Below, one piece after another: positions 1-11,490 of a DNA stretch of 64,000 nt (the first letter of the stretch is position 1; each line of letters starts with the position of its first letter). The translations under genes were made by a program, and so were the position numbers. The notes beneath the pieces were generated by a model that made no database searches, was not told the origin of the DNA, and was given only the letters and a program-made list of their open reading frames with translations. The stretch is from Spirodela intermedia (taxonomy: Eukaryota > Streptophyta > Magnoliopsida > Alismatales > Araceae), in the NCBI GenBank assembly GCA_902729315.2, contig LR746267.1:3790386-3854385 (forward strand), given 5' to 3'.

Positions 1-340
1 TTTGTCGTCGCCGGCAGGTCTCTCTGTCAGTGCTCGCGTGCCCGACGACTTACCGATCAGCATCCCTTGGAGCGCTGGCAACGCGCCGCGTACAAGCCTC
101 CCGCGGGCACTCACGCGTCCCGTGGATCCTGCCCAAGCGCTCGTGCGTCCTGCGCCTGGCGGACGCGCCACGGTGACTCGCCCTGCACACCAGCCTTCCG
201 CCCTGCACGTCGACCGTGCACACCCTGCGCGCCCTGCTCCGTCCAGCATCGGATTTAGGTTTCGGGGCGCTGCCCCCCGAACTCCACAAGGGGGCGGCTT
301 CCCACCTTGACCCCCCCGCCAACTAACCGCGTAGTTGGAT
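1..340. other. GC-rich stretch, unclassified
   Basis: This GC-rich segment ends in runs such as gccccccgaac and a C7 tract and contrasts sharply with the AT-rich DNA that follows. Overlapping open frames exist on both strands but are low-complexity (Pro/Arg/Ala-rich), as expected from base composition. I recognise no domain. It could be a transposon fragment cut by the window edge. Confidence 0.4.
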
Positions 341-731
341 CCGCGATGGGGTCGTCCTCCTCTGCTCTACCATCGACGTCAACATTGCGGCGTGCAAACG
401 CCGAAAGTCCCCTCTCAACTCTCTCTGGTGATCATGTGTTTTGATTTCATCCCGTCTTTCCTCATACATGTCCCACGGCCATCGAATTCAGCCGTGTGGG
501 CTCGAGATCAGCCGAGTGGGCTGTGATTTCCTTGTTTGGAGGCCGACTAAGATTTTAAAACGTGGAACTTTGTTTTATCACGGTGACCTGAGACAGTCCT
601 CCCGCCCTCGATCGAGGAATGAAACAGTCTTCTCACCTCATCACAGTCGGTTTTCAAAGGTTCGGATCCAATTGTGTGCGAGTTTCATGACTTGTTATTT
701 ACCCGTTGTGTTCTTGTTCTCTCATACTCTC

Positions 732-734
<3 letters not shown>

Positions 735-765
<31 letters not shown>
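735..765. repeat. (CT)n microsatellite
   Basis: About 15 CT dinucleotides lie roughly 110 bp upstream of the degenerate TATA region of the broken desaturase copy. Promoter-side CT tracts are common in plants. This one is absent from the corresponding place in the intact copies. Confidence 0.9.
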
Positions 766-767
<2 letters not shown>

Positions 768-824
768 TCTCTCTATCCTGCCATGACGAGCATTCTCCTC
801 CCATTACAACCTCTTCTATCACCA

Positions 825-1545
825 CCCGCATGGTCTTCGTCCTCAAGCCTACAAACAGCGGCGCCTCCGGAGACGGAGCAGAACTCAACTAACCCATTTC
901 TTACGCAAGTTTTCCTGTCCTTCTCCAGGTTTCATTTCCTGCTGGACTGCCTCCACTCGCCGGAGAATGATGGGAGGTGGCGGCCGGCTGCTCCCGCAAG
1001 AGGAGAGGCGACCTCGAGAGGGCAAGGACGCCTCACTACTTCCAGCGCTCCGTCCTCTGCCCCTTCCTCTGCGCTACGCTCCTCTGCCGCACCATCGGTT
1101 CATAACCCTCCCTCCTTCCCTTGCCGCTTCACTTCGCCGCATGGCCGCAGTGCGGGGCGGCACAGGGCTCTGTGTTCGCGGCCATCTGAATCCTTGACCA
1201 TGAATGACGTCAAAGTGCCTTCTCTCTCTACCCCCTCTCTCCTCGATGACGTCGTCGGAACGGTGCTGCCCTCCGCTCTGCTTATTCCCTACTCATGGAA
1301 GTACAGCCATTGCCACTACCACTCCAACACCTACAACATCGACCTCCACGAGGTGTGGTTGCCCAAGGCTGATCTCCTTCGATCGGAGAATGAACTCCTT
1401 CAGTCGGGTCGTCGGCCGGCTATCTCGTCTTCAACATCGAGACCTGCTTCTGCTACCCTTCACCAGCTCCTATGATTCCTACGGTCCCCATCTTCAACAA
1501 CCGCGAGAGGACCCAGGTGATAGTCTGGGACAAGGGCGTTGCTGT
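825..1545 (+). pseudogene. Broken FAD2-like fatty-acid desaturase copy
   Basis: This is a decayed relative of the intact desaturases at 39862 and 52493. Homology starts in the promoter (ctacaaacag at 849 against ctacaaatag) and runs through the leader to an ATG at 970 (MGGGGRL against MGAGGRM). The first histidine box is destroyed: at 1196-1213 the frame reads D-H-E-stop-R-Q, with the Cys codon changed to TGA. The second box has become HCHYH (HRHHH in the intact genes). Matching stops near 1545, just after the stretch equivalent to residues 224-243, so the third box (HVAHH) and the C-terminus are missing. Several internal deletions are present. The longest open frame here (441-1475) reads partly out of frame and is not a real protein. 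Function is surely lost. The copy is clearly older than the near-identical genes downstream and represents an earlier unit of the same tandem family. Confidence 0.85.
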
Positions 1546-4500
1546 TGATGTATATTTATATGTCTATATATTCTTGGGACCGCATGTACAATCAGATTAA
1601 GACCCCATGTCTGTTCTTCTTTGGTTCTGTCTCTTATTTTGTTGTTTATGCACGCCAAGGCTATTTTATTCAGACGGATGGGCTCCCTCTCGCTCCCGAC
1701 CCTCCGCCGGAGACCGGGCCTGGCCTCGAGGACGTCGCTGTTCCGCAGCCGCCTCTCCTCCCTGCCAACCTGTCCAGTCCGGTGTACGTAACACAAAGAG
1801 GCCAACAGTAATAGGAAGAGAATTGAGACAACTTTTTTACTTCCAGTATCGGGCTTCAATAAGCGGCCCCTTTTTTATTTCCTATTACAATTTAAGATAA
1901 CTAGAGCTCAGAGAAAAGTCATGAAAATGGTCCTCCAGTTTGAGCAAGGCGGATCAGGCCTGGGAAGCTTCACTCCCATTGCAGTTGACAAAGGGCCTAG
2001 TGGCGGGACCGGGCAGCGAGGAGGTCAACATCAGACATTATTGCAGGGATAAGGGTTGCAAAGTTTGGGGGGTCAAGGAGGCTAATCTATTTGAGGAGGA
2101 CTGGAACTGTGGGCAAGAATTCAATTGGACTACAACTGGAAGGATGTGGTAGGTAGTAAATGGTCAAGGCTAAATAGGGAAGGGATAATCGCAAGGGAAA
2201 ATACCCACGCTAAGATCCTCACTGGGTCGAGTAGACAAGCGAAAGCATAGCGAATTTTCTCTGTCTCACAATTGCTAGTATGAAAAGCGTGTGAACTTGA
2301 GTAAACCCACCATAATAACACAACGTTTACATTGGCTTGGTTGTACGCCGAGCTACTCCACTTATGAAGTCCGTCCTTGAGCATTTCCACTAACGTCTTG
2401 CTCTACACAAGATGGCAGTCATAACTACAAACTTAGGAGGAACAAGAAAAGAGGGATGGTACTAGAGAGAATCATACAAAATTTAGCCCTACTCATTCAA
2501 ATATCATGGTGAAATTTCAATGTAGAGAGTGCATAAAAATAAAATGAGCCAATAATAGGGATCATAGTATCTAAGGAGCTACCAATATGGGGGTGGTAGT
2601 GGTGCTTGATTGGATGTGGGAAGGGGGAGCTGGAGGGAAGTATGGGAGGATTCCCATTGGTCAAACTACGAGAGGATCTTATACATCTAAGCCCACAGCC
2701 AGGTCAAGCCTAATGCAGAAAGAAGGATAAACTAGTTTAATTCAAAGATGAGTGGTAACAATAGATGTGGCAGACCCAACTTGGGAGGAGCGGATGCAAA
2801 GATAGGTGAAGATGACCGGTGAGAAGAGACCTGAAGGTTGGCTGGTGTGTACAAGTTGCCTCAAATATACCCAAACAAGGGCAGTCAAATGTACCTGGGT
2901 GGACATGAACACCTACATGCAATGGCCTACAAGTGTGGAGGCCTGTTGGCAGGTGTTGGCGCTATAGACAATTTACCAGGGTACATAGAAGTGTGCGGGC
3001 TGATGCTAGATGATAAAGACATGGAAGTGTCAAAGGTGACGGTGAGTGTGGATGCAAAGTGCACAGGCACCAATGAGCGAACAAGCAAGTGCGCAGTGAT
3101 CCATAAGTATGTGCACCAAAATGCAAGTGGATGGCATGCATAGACCATATGGCAGCTATCCGAGTATGACCCAAAGGGGAGGGGTCTAGGGCCTCTTATC
3201 CAAGCTGGATTAGAGCCTCATGTCCTCATTCTTTGTGAGAGGCATCAGTCGCTAATGAGCTCAATTATTTATCCATTTTGTAACCTACAATTGTGGATTA
3301 CAAGTCTAGCAAGGAGTTGTGATAAAATGGTAGAGTTAGTGCGGTGAATAAAAGTTTGGCTTTAGATAAATAATGAGACAGAAAAAACATCAAAGTTTGT
3401 GCCTAAATTTGAGATTACTGTGGAGAAACTTGAATGGGAAAATCTTGATCTCTAAGACACAAGTTGCTAAGATGATCTTATTATGATAATGATACCACCT
3501 AGTGATGCCATGTCAAGGTTGTGTATAAGGTTGTAACCAGAAGTGTGTACATCTTAGTGGAAATCATATTAGAAATATCTCAAAAAATCTTCAAGATGGA
3601 CAACCTCTATGAGGACTAAGTATAGTGAACATTTGAAGATTTAGAGACTAATGGTTACTAGGATTACAAGTATATATTCAAATTTACTATTGAAAGCTTA
3701 AAAATCTCCAAATAGCCTTTCTAAAATTTCCTCTTCATTGGTCAGGAAACATTTAATTTCTTTTATTTAGTTGATTTAAAATTCTTACCAAAGGTTAACA
3801 ACTATGATTCTATTAGCACTTTGTTATCAAAAAGACAAACTTTTTATACTAGTTTTCCCTTTTCCTAACTATTTCTAGTCCCATAGGGAACTTACCTCTA
3901 GTATTCACTTATTTTCTTAGGAATACATCCTGATTCACAAGATCATCCATCCAAACAACTCAAGTTTATCTCCTTAGAGACCCAGGTCATCTTGGGTCAA
4001 TTATGACTACTAGCACTATGTGATTTTGTCCAGTATGCTCTCTGTTCATGAAATAGTTACATCAGATTGAGCTGATGAAAAAGATGTAGTATTCTCATGC
4101 TTTGTTTATGAGTGCAGTGCATAGAACTTGATGGTAAACATTGAATCTTTGTGTCATACATTTATGTTTCGATTAAGAACTCTTCTGTCTTAAGTAAACC
4201 TTTATATTCGACTAGTTCCTATTTTATCAAAATTTTAAAGTTCAAAATTCTTTGCATAAACTTACTATTTTTCGAAATATCTAGTAATGATGATTGGATT
4301 TTCTAATTTTCAAATCTCTTTATTTTCAAAGCCATTTCAATTCAGATTTGCACTAGAGCTTTGTAACTTCAGATCCATATCATAAAATTTAACTTCTTCT
4401 TTTGTCCACATAATCAGTTAACATGTCACTATCAAGATGGTCTCTTTGAATCTTAAATATCTGATCCTTTTTCTCATTTTCTCACTGACTTAATGCATGT

Positions 4501-5390
4501 GATATTCTAGAAAAATCTTCTAACATCACTTTGAAATAATAAACAATACATGATATAGTTAGATCATCATATAATCAACGATTAACTATTTTTCATATTT
4601 TTCATTAACTTTTATTATATAACTATATATTTAACCTTGTTTTAAATATATGATTCTTCAGCTAATTTTTAATCCTTAAGTATTCATAAGGTATATAATC
4701 ACTAAATCTCAAAGATTAACACCTTGGATTTAATTTTTAGTAATAATCTCAAAATCATTTGATAAAAAACTGAGATAATATTTTTTTGAATATATTAAAT
4801 ATTTTAAATATATAAATGACACATAAAGAAATATAAATATTAAATCATCACTTAACACTAAAGTTTTACATATAATGATTCAAACCGAGTATCAACAAAC
4901 TTGTGTGAGTGTTAACACTTGTATTTTTTAAATTTCGTAATAGTCAATGTGTTAACATTTTTATTGAAATCTTGGTGATTTGGTTCGACTTCAAGCCTTG
5001 ATTCATATAAAACACCTAAAATATCAATACACTATTTCCTAAGTGTAAGCATTGATCTATTTTGGATCAACATGAATTAAGACTTGGAAAAAAAATAAAA
5101 ATATATTTTTTGGTCATTTTAGTAATTCTCATATTGATTCATATAAAAATAAATGAGTCATTATATTGTATACACTATAATATGGTCTTTCCTAATATTC
5201 CATAAACTATGGAACTTGTATACTATTAAGTGCTAGAGGGGATAGATAAAGATTGAGGTAAAGGCAGCTGGTTCTCTCTCTAAATTTCTATGGAGAAGAT
5301 CATCAAATCAAAGATCACATTTTCTTGTCGATGGCAAATAAACTAGTCCTCTAGATTTGTCTCATGAAAGAGAAGACATGGGGAGTGTTG

Positions 5391-5438
<48 letters not shown>

Positions 5439-5732
5439 TGTTGTGAACTAGGGCTCAAACACTCATATATAGATTATTGAAGTACTAGTATTATACTCAA
5501 TGCTTGTATTCCACATTAATTTGTATGCACTAAGATGTGTGACTCATCATATTAGTTGTTACCTTGTAAATTTCATGTATTGAACCTTTAAGCTCGATAT
5601 ACTAAATCATTAATCCAACTCTCAATAGAATTTCTAAGTAAACAGTCATTATATACTATGCTGATTTTTATCTTTTTAACTTATGAAATTATATATGCTT
5701 TGCTCTTTTACAAAATAATTTAAATGTATTCA
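1546..5732. other. Gene-free flank of the broken desaturase
   Basis: No gene is supportable here. 1546-1860 contains short frames with no recognised domain. 1940-3250 is G-rich on the plus strand and contains a 101-codon frame (2838-3143) of unremarkable composition. From about 3300 the DNA is AT-rich. From about 5095 on it aligns, with many changes, to 45421 onward in the tandem units, so this is the old downstream flank of the desaturase. Confidence 0.6.
5393..5433. repeat. (GA)n microsatellite
   Basis: About 20 GA units are followed by diverged unique DNA (tagggctcaaacactcatat). The same arrangement, GA tract then tagggct, occurs at 46847 and 59478 in the tandem units, so the tract sits at a paralogous site and predates the split of the units. 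Confidence 0.9.
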
Positions 5733-5737
5733 AGATA
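5733..5737. repeat. Left target-site duplication of element E1
   Basis: AGATA immediately precedes the LTR start TGATAAG and is repeated at 25021-25025 directly after the LTR end GTCA. The pair delimits element E1 across 19.3 kb of nested insertions. Confidence 0.92.
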
Positions 5738-7373
5738 TGATAAGTCTTCATTATCATGAGTTAATAATTAGTAAATAATATAGTTTTAGCCTTAACTCGT
5801 GATAAATAGACTTATATTTGTGTTAAAGTGTGAAAAGTGGTTTTCAGTTGATTAATGTGATTTTTTAGGTAATTATGTGATTTTATACGAATTTATATGA
5901 TTTTTACAGTCTTACTTTTAAGATAAATGAAGAAAAAGAAATAAAATATTGCAAAATGGGGGGGACCCGCCGGCCAGCCGGGCCCGCAAGCGGGTTGGAA
6001 GCTCAGTCGGGGAGTAGCTGCGAGCAGGGGCTCGAGCGGCTTGGACCGATAGGGGCACGTGTGCGCCACTCCCCTTCCACGTCACCGGTGGCCAGCCGGC
6101 TGTGGGGCAAGGAGTGATTGTACATGCAAGAGAAGGGACTTTGCTTAAAAAGCTAACATTACTATATATTCGCCTGAAAAATCGGCGCACAACTAATGTG
6201 GGACTAAACCTGCGTCACACCTTCCTCAGAAGGGACGGACAACCGGCGCGGGTTCGAATCCTCCCAGAGTCAAAATTCATATATTTTTATCTGATTATCG
6301 CAACTTTCCTGCAGATCGTCGGTGAAGGATTAAGCAACCAGAATCGCTAGATCATTGGCGAAAATCTCGTCAACACGATTCGCGGAGCATTGCTACTAAA
6401 ATTGCTGAATGATTCATGATAAAAGGATTGCGAATCCATCGAGTAAATCATCTCCGATTGATCGACGAACAAGCCGTCGTCGGGAAGAGGACGATCCGCC
6501 AGGAGACGAGTCGCCACCTCCTGAGAGCATACCAGATGCGATGAAGAGCCTCCTCTTGCTGCGCGGACCTGAGGATGAAGCTCCCTGACACGCGCCCCAC
6601 CTCCATCCAGCTCCTCTCCGTCGGGTGACAGCCGCCGGAGAGCCGCAAAGTCGCCGTTTTTCCGCTCTGTCGGGTGACAGCCGCCGAAGACGACTCGGCG
6701 GCCCATTTCATTAATTTCTAGACTTCGCGAGAAGATCTAGAGATTGCCCACGTCGTCTTTGCCCAAGGAGAGCCTTCGAGGCTGTGGACACTGCACGACG
6801 ATCCTCCCGAACGCTCAGGATTCTGGTGCATCGCCGACGCATCGCCATCGCGACGCCGGAACTCTGTTTTCCTGCTTTCAAACTTACTTTACGCTTCATT
6901 TAGTGATACTTTTTGTGATTTTAATTTACCAAAATATACTTTGTTCTATTACGATTCTTTCGGCTTTTACAGATCTTAATTTGATTAACTAAATCGTCTA
7001 TAATCGCTTTCGTAAGAATCGTCGGGCGGAACTCTATTTCTGCCCGATTCGCGTTCGCCGGGTGATGACGTCATCTCAATGTCCGCACCCTTATTTCCTT
7101 CTTTTTCGTGAATTTTAAATATATTTCCTTTTTATTTCCTAGTATAAAATTCATAGAAAATCGTATTCATTGAGACAAATTCTGAATAATTACCAAATAT
7201 TATATTACATCCCTGTGATCGACCTGGAAAATTACCGCTATTTTTGGAAGTTTTATTGAATTATAATTGATATATTTATTCAGAAATACTTCTAAATATC
7301 TGAAAATTCGTATTTTCTAGTTTTATAAATTTTAGATTTGCGTGATTTAATATACAACGACTGAGTCACGTCA
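5738..7373 (+). repeat. E1 5' LTR
   Basis: The 1,636-bp LTR begins TGATAAGTCTTC and ends GAGTCACGTCA (TG...CA). It contains a GC-rich block (about 5955-6115) within otherwise AT-rich sequence, a TATA-like motif near 6162, and a tRNA B-box-like motif near 6251. Seven other full or partial copies are in the first 37 kb and two more lie in the tandem units. Confidence 0.93.
6162..6170 (+). promoter_or_regulatory. Putative LTR TATA box
   Basis: ctatatatt lies just downstream of the GC-rich block and recurs in every LTR copy here. It is a reasonable Pol II TATA candidate for the element transcript. The start site is not determined. Confidence 0.4.
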
Positions 7374-7378
7374 AATTT

Positions 7379-7396
7379 TGGCACCGTTGCCGGGGA
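7379..7396 (+). other. E1 primer-binding site (tRNA-Asp type)
   Basis: tggcaccgttgccgggga lies 5 nt after the LTR end. It is complementary to the 3' end of plant tRNA-Asp(GTC) (CCCCGGCAACGGCGCCA) with one change, A for G at position 5. The same variant is present in E3. Confidence 0.85.
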
Positions 7397-7586
7397 TGTA
7401 TTGCATAATATTTAGTATTTTTCTGTTTTTCTCTTAGAGTACACAAAAAGAAATTAACTCTTGTTTTATTTTCTTTTTGCTGATTTTTTATTAGAAAAAG
7501 GAAACGAAAAGAAGCAAGGCAAGGACTGGAGCATCCTGAAGGAGGGTAACAGTTACTAAATTTTTCCCTCAAATTTATTGATTTTT

Positions 7587-9080
7587 ATGCATGGAAGAAG
7601 ATCTTTGCATCCGAGGCTAGAAAATCCTTTCATTATTTCATTCAAAACTAAAAATCCGAAAGAAAAAATAATTTTGATAGATCCTGAAGAAAGTACAGGT
7701 CAAACTGAGAAAAATCTTATGGCCATGAAAAATTATTATATCCCTGATTCATTTCAAAGAGCATCCAATATTAGAGTCCCATTAGCACCCAATGTTAAAT
7801 TCGAAATAAATCCAAGAATTTTTCAAATGCTCCCTAATTTTCATGGATTGCCTTTAGAGGAACCTCATCAGCACTTAGAAAAATTTCATATGGTCTGTGA
7901 TTTAGTTAATCTCCCTCAAGTTACACCGAAAATTATTAAGATGAAATTATTCCCTCATACACTTAGGGACAAAGCTAGCCATTGGCTATCCACATTAGAT
8001 AGAGAATTAACTAGCTAGAAAGACATAGAATAGGCATTTCTTCGAAAATTTTATCCCTTAGGAAAAACTCAAAATATGAGAAAACATATATGGAGTTTTT
8101 CTCAAAGACCAAGAGAAACTTTGCATGAGACATGGGAAAAATTCAAAGATTTACTTAGAAAGTGTCCTCATCATGCTATACCCAAGTGGCAGCTCAATAG
8201 AATTTTTTATGATGGATTATTAGAACAACATAGAAATATGGTTGATTCTATATGTGGAGGAGCTTTTATGGAGAAAACTCCTGATGAGATTTACAGTCTT
8301 TATGAGAATTTAAGTGAAAATTCTAGAGATCAAGCCTCTTTTGAATTATATGACAGGGATAAGAAGAGAGGAATTTATGAATTGCATCATGATGATGATT
8401 CTAAACTTAGAAATGAGGTTAATCAGATTAATCAAAGATTAGAAAAAATTGATTTACTTATTGACAATATTAGGAAGCCTTTTAACCCTCAACTTAATTC
8501 AAATAGTACATGTCCTATGTATGGTGAAAATGATTATTTTGAATTTCAATGTTATAATTTAGATCAATCATTTCACCCTATGCAAGAATAAGTGCAAGTA
8601 GCTCACGGTTTTAATAGAAACATGGAACCTTTTTCAAATTCTTATAATCCTAATTGGAGGAATAATTTTTCATGGAGAGACCCAAATAATATTCAAAATC
8701 CAGAAGCACTTAGACCCAATTCAAACTCTAAATTTCGTCCAAAACAAGAAAACAGATTTTAGAAAAATTAGCCCTCTCAAATCCAACCTGATGCTATGGA
8801 AATGATGCAGCAAATGAGTCAAATGATGCAACAAACTATGAATCAAATGATGCTGCACCAGAAACAAATTATAGAGGCTCTTGGGAATAAGAGAGAAGAG
8901 GGACAACTACCTAGTCAGCCCATAGAAAATCCAGGGAACCGCCCAACAATAGGATTTCAGCAAGCGGAGTCTAGTAGCATGAATCTAGGAAAAAACCCAC
9001 GAAATGAAAATGTTAGGATAGTGAATGCATTAAGGAGTGGTAAGATCTTACCTGATCCTTATCCCCAAACATTAGAAGAA
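7587..9080 (+). pseudogene. E1 gag (broken by stop codons)
   Basis: This is the gag part of a single-frame polyprotein starting at ATG 7587 (MHGRRSLHP). The capsid region (about 7770-8370) carries the plant gypsy gag pattern, including LPNFHGLP, HTLRDKASHWL, LRKFYPLGKT and YDRDKKRG. A Met/Gln-rich, probably coiled-coil stretch follows near 8796-8880 (repeated QMM). A Cys-containing motif around 8510 looks like a decayed zinc knuckle. In-frame stops fall at 8016, 8031, 8589, 8760 and 8769. Each replaces a Trp or Gln codon that is intact in E2 or E3, so each is one C-to-T or G-to-A change. No frameshift is present. The product would package the element RNA in cytoplasmic particles, but this copy cannot make it. 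Confidence 0.9.
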
Positions 9081-11490
9081 AAAGAAAACGTGGACAAACC
9101 AAAACAAAATCAAATAGGAGTAGAAGAGGATTTTATAGATTCTACCCAAGAAATTTCGAAAGAGAGGACGACCATTCCATTTCCTAAAGCTCTAGAGCCT
9201 AGACAAAGAAAGAAAAAGGAACACAATGAAGAAATAAAGAAAATTTTACAAGATGTGCAAATTAGCCTTCCTTTACTCACTGCCATTGAACATATTCTTG
9301 AATATGCTAGAGTTTTGAAAGAAATGTGTACACCAAAAAGGGCACCTAGAGTAGAAAAATTATCTATGCATGCTAGTGCATTATTATTAAATCAATTACC
9401 ATATAAATTGAGAGATACAGGTGCCCCTTTAATTTCGTGTGATATTGGTGGATTCATTTTTCAGAATGCATTACTTGACACCGGTGCTAGTATTAATTTA
9501 TTACCTGCAAGTATTTGTGATAAATTTAATATTTCTGATCTTAAACCTTCTACTGTTACCTTACAATTTGCTGATAGATCCATAAAACATCCTAAAGGTA
9601 TTTTAGAAAATGTGATAGTGACAGTTAAAGGGTGTAAATTTCCAGCTGATTTTGTAGTGCTGAAAATGGATTTTAATGGACAGTTTTATGATACGCCAAT
9701 CATCCTAGGGAGACCATTTTTGCATACAGCAAAGATGAATATTGATTTTCCCACAGGTATTGCAAAAATTTCATGTGGAGATCAATCAGTAGAAATTAAA
9801 ATTTTTGAGGTACCAAATGATCTTAAGAAATCACAAGTATATGATTGTCATACCATAGATCTTCTAGATTATTTTGATGATCCAGATGTTATTGATGACT
9901 GTGTGCTGGAAGAATTAGAGGAAATAGAGAATATAAATTTGGGAGAAAAGAAAGAAGAAGATCATCTGAATTTAGAGTTGAAACCTCTTCCCTCTAGTTT
10001 AAAATATATGTTTTTGGAGGAAAATAATTCATTTCCTATTATTATTGTAGCTGATTTGAGTGATGAACAGGAAGAAGAATTATTAGATGTACCTCGAAAA
10101 AATAAGAAGGCTATGGGCTGGAAAAAGGACGATCTAAGGGGCATTGATATGAGTGTATGCATGCATAGTATATATCTAGAGGAGGGGGCCAGAACTAGCA
10201 GGGAACCACAACGAAGATTAAATCCTAACATGATGGAAATTGTAAAAAAAGAAATTTTAAAGTGGCTGGCTGCTGATATTATTTATCCTATTTCAGATAG
10301 CAAATGAGTTAGTCCTACACAAGTAGTGCCAAAAAAATCAGGGATCACGGTTATAAAAAATGAAAATGGGGATGAAATACAAACAAGATTAACTACCGGT
10401 TGGAGGGTTTGCATTGATTATAGAAAATTAAATTTAGTTACTAGAAAAGATCATTTTCCCCTATCATTTACTAATCAAATTTTAGAAAAATTAGCTGGAA
10501 AAAACTTTTTTTGTTTTCTCGATGGATACTCTGGTTATAATCAAATTTATATAAACCCTTTAGATCAAGAAAAAACAACTTTCACTTGTCCATTTGGTAC
10601 TTTTGCTTTTAAACGCATGCCTTTTGGTCTTTATAATGCTCCAACCACATTTCAAAGATGTATGCTGTCTATTTTTTCTGATATGATTGGAAAATGCATG
10701 AAAATTTTTATGGACGATTGTTCTGTTTTTGGTGAATCATTTGATGAATGCGTAAATCATTTACAGCATGTACTTGAGAAATGCATAGAGAAAACATTAG
10801 TTTTGAGTTGGGAGAAATCACATTTTATGGTTAAAGAGGGAGTTGTGTTGGGTCATATTGTGAGTAAAAGGGGTTTAGAGGTGGATAGAGCAAAAATTGA
10901 TATTATATCTAAAATGAAACCTCCAAATTCAGTAAAATAGATTAGATCTTTCTTGGGTCATGCAGGTTATTACAGAAAATTTATTCAAGATTTTTCGAAG
11001 ATTTCTAAACCTCTCACCATGCTATTATCTAAAGATGTGCCTTTTAATTTTGATGAGAAATGTTTTGAGTCTTTTTCCGAAATAAAAAGATTACTTACTG
11101 AGGCACCCATTTTACAAGCTCTTGATTGGTCCCTTCCCTTTGAAATAATGTGTGATGCATCAAATTATGTAGTGGGGGCCGTTCTAAGACAAACAAAAGA
11201 GTCAAAACCCATAGTAATTTCATATGCTAGTAAAACTATATCCGATGCTCAATTAAATTATACCACGACTGAAAAAGAGTTGTTAGCTGTAGTATTTTTG
11301 TTAGAAAGGTTTAGATCATATATTTTGGGAGCTAAAATTATTATTTATACTGATCATGCAGCATTAAAATATCTGTTAAATAAGAAAGATGCAAAGCCAC
11401 GTTTATTAAGATGAATTTTATTGTTGTAGGAATTTGACTTAGAAATAAAAGATAAAAAAGGTTTCGAGAATGCTGTTGCTGACCATCTTT
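9081..11490 (+). pseudogene. E1 protease, reverse transcriptase and RNase H (broken)
   Basis: This continues the gag frame. An aspartic protease is marked by LLDTGASINLLP (catalytic Asp codon at 9477-9479) and the downstream IILGRPFL. Reverse transcriptase follows from about 10150 with CIDYRKLN, MPFGLYNAPTTFQRCM and the catalytic FMDD near 10710. RNase H then shows [16 protein letters not shown] and [10 protein letters not shown], covering the usual acidic residues. Stops at 10305 (Trp), 10938 (Gln), 11412 (Trp) and 11427 (Gln) interrupt it. Catalytic motifs are otherwise intact, which suggests inactivation by point mutation rather than long neutral decay with indels. Confidence 0.93.

Noticed and set aside
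441-1475. 344-codon open frame over the broken desaturase
   Set aside because: It mixes CT-repeat translation, leader and out-of-frame desaturase sequence; only a short middle part is in the desaturase frame. It is a by-product of the pseudogene.
2838-3143. 101-codon frame in the left flank
   Set aside because: No recognisable motif, overlapping frames on the other strand, and located in decayed flank DNA.
6171-6270. tRNA gene within the LTR
   Set aside because: Only the B-box-like motif fits. The T-stem pairs poorly, and no A box or acceptor stem could be built.
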